Below are positions 59,526-64,000 of a DNA stretch of 64,000 nt, one piece after another. This DNA is from Hordeum vulgare subsp. vulgare (lineage: Eukaryota; Streptophyta; Magnoliopsida; Poales; Poaceae). Location of the stretch: positions 412,307,081 to 412,371,080 of the forward strand of contig NC_058518.1 of the NCBI RefSeq assembly GCF_904849725.1. The letters run 5' to 3'. Numbering within the stretch: position 1 is the stretch's first letter; the number at the start of each line of letters is the position of its first letter. Below the pieces are notes generated by a model. That model saw nothing but the letters and a program-made list of their open reading frames with translations, was not told the origin of the DNA and did no database searches. Made by a program: the position numbers and the translations under genes.

Positions 59526-62500
59526 ATGGAAACTAATTATTTGGGGAGCTTGTTCATGGTATCTTCACCTCGACCGGAAGCAAAAGGAGTTGCTCCTCAA
59601 CCTATTTCACTTACTGAAAATATTTATTATGAAATTCCTTCGGGTATGCTAGAGAAACTGTTGGCTAATCCTTTTACAGGAGATGGAACATCACATCCCG
59701 ACTTACATCTAATCTATGTAGATGAAGTTTGTGGTTTATTTAAGCTTGCAGGTCTGCCCGGAGATGAGGTCAAGAAGAAGGTCTTTCCCTTCTCTTTGAG
59801 GGATAAAGCATTGACATGGTATAGGCTATGTGATGATACTGGATCATGGAACTACAACTGATTGAAACTGGAATTTCATCAAAAGTTTTATCCTATGCAT
59901 TAGGTACATCGTGATCGGAATTATATCTATAATTTTTGGCCTCGTGGTAGAGAAAGTATCGCTCAAGCTTGGGGGAGGCTTAAGTCAATGTTATATTCAT
60001 GCCCCAACCATGAGCTCTCGAGAGAAATTATTATTCATAACTTTTATGCTCGGCTTTCTCATGATAATCGCACCATGCTTGACACTTCTTGTACCGGTTA
60101 TTTTATGAAGAGAGATATTGACTTCAAATGGAATTTATTGGAAAGAATTAAACGCAACTCTGAAGATTGGGTGTTTGATGAAGGTAAGGAGTCAGGTATG
60201 AATCTTAAGTTCGACTGCGTTAAATCCTTCGCTGAAACAAATACTTTTCGTGATTTTAGCGCTAAACATGGACTTGACTCTGAGATAGTAGCTTCATTAT
60301 GTGAATCATTTTATGCTCATATTAATCTCCCTAAAGAGAAGTGGTTTAAATATCATCCTCCCATATAAGTCAATGTAGTAAAACCCAATCCAGTTGAAGA
60401 GAAAGTCATTGCTTATAATGATCCTATTGTTCCTAGTTCTTACATTGAGAAACCACCTTTCCCTGTTAGAATAAAGGATCGTGCTTGTGATATGTAAGGG
60501 CTATATTAGAACACCTACACCCCCTGAGAAAATTAAAGTTGAACCTAGCATTGCTATTATCAAAGATCTCTTGGCCGATAATGTTGATGGGCATGTCATT
60601 CACTTTTGTGAAGATGCTGCTAGAATTGCTAAACCTCATGCTAGAGACAAACATAAGCCTATTGTTGGCATGCCTGTTGTTTCTGTTAAGATAGGAGATC
60701 ATTGTTATCATGGTTTATGTGACATGGGTGCTAGTGTTAGTGAAATACCTCGATCTTTATATAATGAAATTAAAGATGAGATTGCACGTGTCGAGATGGA
60801 ATTCATTGATCTTACTATTCAACTTGCCAATAGAGATACTATCTGCCCTATGGGAATTGTTAGAGATGTTGAAGTCTTGTGTGGTAAAACTAAGTATCCT
60901 ACTGATTTTCTCGTTCTTGCTACCACACAAGATAGCTTTTGTCCCATCATATTTGGTAGACATTTTATCAATATTGTTAATGCTCAGATTAATTGTGAGA
61001 AAAAAAAACGGTCACTGTTGGCTTTGAAGGTGTGTCACATGAATTTAATTTTTCCAAGTTTGGTAGACAGCCTCATGCAAAATAATTGTCGAGTAAGGAT
61101 GAAATTATTGCTCTAGCTTCTAATGTTGTGCCTCCTACTAATCCTTCAGAGCAATACTTGCTTGAGCATGAAAATGATATAAATATGAATGAAAGGAATG
61201 AGATAGATAGAGTTATCTTTGAACAACATCCTATCCTTAAGAATAATTTGCCTGTTGAATTACTTGGAGATCCACCTCCACCAAAGGGTGATCCTGTGTT
61301 TGAGCTTAAACAGTTACCTGATACTCTTAAGTATGCTTATCTCGATGAAAAAGAGATATATCCTGTTATTAGTAGTGCTAACCTTTCAGAGCATGAAGAA
61401 AAGAAATTATTGAAAACTCTGAGGAAGCACCGTGCTGTTATTGGATATACTCTTGATGATCTTAAGGGCATTAGTCCCACTCTATGCCAGCATAAAATCA
61501 AAACTGATCCTGATTCCAAACTAGTTGTTGACCATCAATGAAGATTAAATCCTAAGATGAAAGAGGAGGTAAGGAAAGAAATACTAAAGCTCCTGGAAGC
61601 AGGTATTATCTATCATGTTGCTCATAGTGATTGGGTAAGTCCGGTGCATTGCGTCCCTAAGAAGGGAGGTATTATCGTTGTCCCTAATGATAAAGATGAA
61701 TTGATCCCACAGAGAATTATTACTGGCTATAGGATGGTAATTGGTTTTAGCAAATTGAATAAAGCCACTAGGAAAGATCATTACCCTTTGCCTTTTATTG
61801 ACCAAATGCTAGAAAGATTGTCTAAACACACACACTTTAGCTTTCTAGATGGTTATTCTGGTTTCTCCCAAATACTTGTTGTACAATCCGATCAGGAGAA
61901 AACCACTTTTACCTACCCTTTCGGTACCTTTGCTTATAGACGTATGCCTTTTGGTTTATGTAATGCACCTGCTACCTTTCAAAGATGTATGATGGCTATA
62001 TTCTCTGACTTTTGTGAAAAGATTGTTGAGGTTTTCATGGATGATTTCTCCATTTACGGGTATTATTTTGATGATTACTTGAGCAACCTTGATCGAGTTT
62101 TGCAGAGATGTAAAGATACCAACCTTGTCTTGAATTGGGAGAAGTGCCACTTTATGGTTAATGAAGGCATCGTCTTAGGACATAAAATTTCTGAAAGAGG
62201 TATTGAAGTTGATAAGGCTAAAGTTGATGCGATCGAGAAAATGCCATGCCCTACAAACATTAAAGGTATAAGAAGTTTCCTTGGTCATGCTGGTTTCTAT
62301 AGAAGGTTCATTAAAGACTTCTCTAAGATTTCTAGGCCTCTTACCAATCTCTTGCAAAAAGATATTCCTTTTGTTTTTGACGATGATTGTGAGGAAGCAT
62401 TTGAAATACTTAGGAAGGCCTTGATAAATGCACCTATCGTTCAACCACCTGATTGGAACCTACCTTTTGAAATTATGTGTGATGCTAGTGATTATGTTGT

Positions 62501-64000
62501 TGGTGTTGTTCCATGACAAAGAGTTGATAAGAAATTGAATGCTATTAATTATGCTAGTAAAACTCTAGACAGTGCCCAAAGAAACTATGCTACTACTGAA
62601 AATTAATTTTTAGCAGTCGTGTTTGCATGTGATAAGTTCAGATCTTATATTGTTGATTCCAAGGTTACTATTCACACTGAGCATGCTGCTATTAAGTATC
62701 TCATGGAAAAGAAAGATGCTAAACCTAGACTTATTAGATGGGTTCTCTTGCTACAAGAATTTGATTTGCATGTTGTTGATAGGAAGGGTGCTGAGAACCC
62801 AGTAGCAGATAACTTGTTTAGGTTGGAGAATGTTCTTGATGACCCACAACCTATTGATGATAGCTTTCCTGATGAGAAATTGAATGTCATCAATGCTTCA
62901 CGTAGTACACCATGGTATGCTGATTATGCAAATTATATTGTTGCTAAATATATACCACCTAGTTTCACATACCAACAAAAGAAGAAATTCTTCTTTGATT
63001 TGAGACATTACTTTTGTGATGATCCTCACCTTTATAAAGAAGGAGTAGATCGTGTTATTAGACGTTGTGTACCTGAGCATGAACAGGGACAGATCCTACA
63101 GAAGTGTCACTCCGAGGCTTACGGAGGACACCATGCGGGAGATAGAACTACGCACAAGGTATTGCAATCCGGTTTATATTGGCCTACTCTCTTCAAGGAT
63201 GCCCGTAAGTTTGTATTGTCTTGTGATGAATGTCAAAGAATAGGCAATATCAGTAAACGTCAGGAAATGCCTATGAATTGTTCACTTGTCATTGAACCAT
63301 TTGATGTTTGGGGTATTGATTATATGGGACCTTTTCCAAAGTACAACGGGTACACTCATATTCTAGTTGTTGTTGATTACGTTACGAAGTGGGTAGAAGC
63401 TATCCCAACTAGTAGTGTTGATCATAACACCTCCATTAGGATGCTTAAAGAAGTTATTTTCCCTAGATTTGGAGTCCCCAGATATTTGATGACCGATGGT
63501 GGTTCACATTTTATTCATGGTGCTTTCCCTAAAATGCTTGCTAAGTATGATGTTAACCATAGAATTGCATCTCCTTATCACCCTCAGTCCATTGGTCAAG
63601 TAGAGTTAAGTAATAGAGAGATTAAACTAATTCTGCAAAAGACTGTTAATAGGTCTAGAAAGAATTGGTCTAAGAAGCTTGATGATGCACCGTGGGCTTA
63701 TAGAAATGCTTATAAGAATCCCATGGGCATGTCTCCGTACAAAATGGTTTACGGTAAAGCATGTCATTTACCTCTTGAGCTAGAGCATAGGGCTTATTGG
63801 GCAATCAAAGAGCTCAACTTTGATTTCAAACTTGCTGGTGAGAAGAGGTTATTTGATATTAGCTCACTTGATGAATGGACAACTCAGGCATATGAAAATG
63901 CCAAGTTGTTTAAAGAAAAGGTTAAGAGGTGGCATGATAAAAGGATACAAAAACGTGAGTTCAATGTAGGTCATTATGTCTTGCTATACAGTTCTCGTTT
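59526..64000 (+). pseudogene. gag-pol: Athila-type gag-pol of G, broken, runs off the window
   Basis: Gag starts METNYLGSLF at 59526 (motifs DEVCGLFKLAGLPGDEV, FPFSLRDKALTWY, QAWGRL). The protease has CDMGASVSEIP and IIFGRHFIN. RT has FMDD at 62034-62045; RNase H has MCDASDYVVG. The integrase has a HHCC region, D at 63318-63320, D at 63495-63497 and E at 63603-63605 with 35 residues between. From 62607 to the window end the frame is open for about 464 codons. Breaks: TGA 59859, TAG 59901, TAA 60366, frameshift near 60490, frameshift in the A-run near 61001-61010, TAA 61083, TGA 61539, TGA 62514, TAA 62604. Confidence 0.93.

Larger units (their letters stand above)
57897..64000 (+). mobile_element. 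Autonomous-type Athila Gypsy element G (3' end outside window)
   Basis: 5' LTR (57897-59420), primer-binding site, gag and a complete set of pol domains in Gypsy order (protease, RT, RNase H, integrase) to the window end. The left flank GCCAT (57892-57896) is the candidate TSD. Frame breaks show that it is inactive. LTR ends, primer-binding site and gag motif QAWGRL match C and D. Confidence 0.9.

Overview
This window looks like intergenic DNA of a large cereal genome, most likely Triticeae (wheat, Aegilops or barley group). It holds no complete cellular gene, rRNA gene or CRISPR array. Almost all of it is nested LTR retrotransposons: Copia elements of the Angela/BARE type, Gypsy elements of the Athila type, a Tekay/Del-like chromovirus, and a SIRE/Maximus-like Copia. 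Element class rests on visible protein motifs, LTR ends, primer-binding sites and polypurine tracts. Family names are from memory and less certain. The letters A to H and Z are mine.

Left stack, 1-27846. Only the right-hand side of a nest of insertions is visible. Z is a minus-strand Gypsy LTR (1-1580) sitting in the 5' LTR of A. A is a plus-strand Angela-type Copia (1581-9188) sitting in the 3' non-coding region of C. C is a minus-strand gag-protease-only Athila-type element (9189-17256) sitting in the leader of D, a plus-strand element of the same family (17257-25004). D sits in the leader of E, a minus-strand Angela-type element (25005-27846). The missing left halves should lie beyond position 1. 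C and D lack reverse transcriptase and integrase. Both carry an extra ORF of about 340 codons, intact in D at 20568-21590. An LTR-like segment and a splice acceptor precede it, and a long non-coding tract follows it.

Middle, 27847-29182. A short non-LTR stretch carries a broken multi-exon gene fragment of unknown, possibly B3-like, type.

Right block, 29183-57896. A minus-strand SIRE/Maximus-like element H is split by a large chromovirus F (31898-54792) with 4-kb LTRs and a perfect TSD. The 3' LTR of F is itself split by a young, almost intact Angela-type element B (45149-54069), also with a perfect TSD. F carries a broken ORF upstream of gag (ORF0). H contains arrays of paired 13-bp palindromes next to TATA-like boxes.

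Right end, 57897-64000. A plus-strand autonomous-type Athila element G runs off the window. It has gag, protease, reverse transcriptase, RNase H and integrase with several stops. Its LTR ends, primer-binding site and gag motifs resemble those of C and D, so a G-like element is a plausible helper for them.

Every gag-pol here is disabled. B is closest to functional, with one nonsense codon. The most interesting non-routine signals are the accessory ORF module in C and D, repeats of the polypurine-tract sequence inside D and G, the palindrome arrays in H, and the ORF0 of F.
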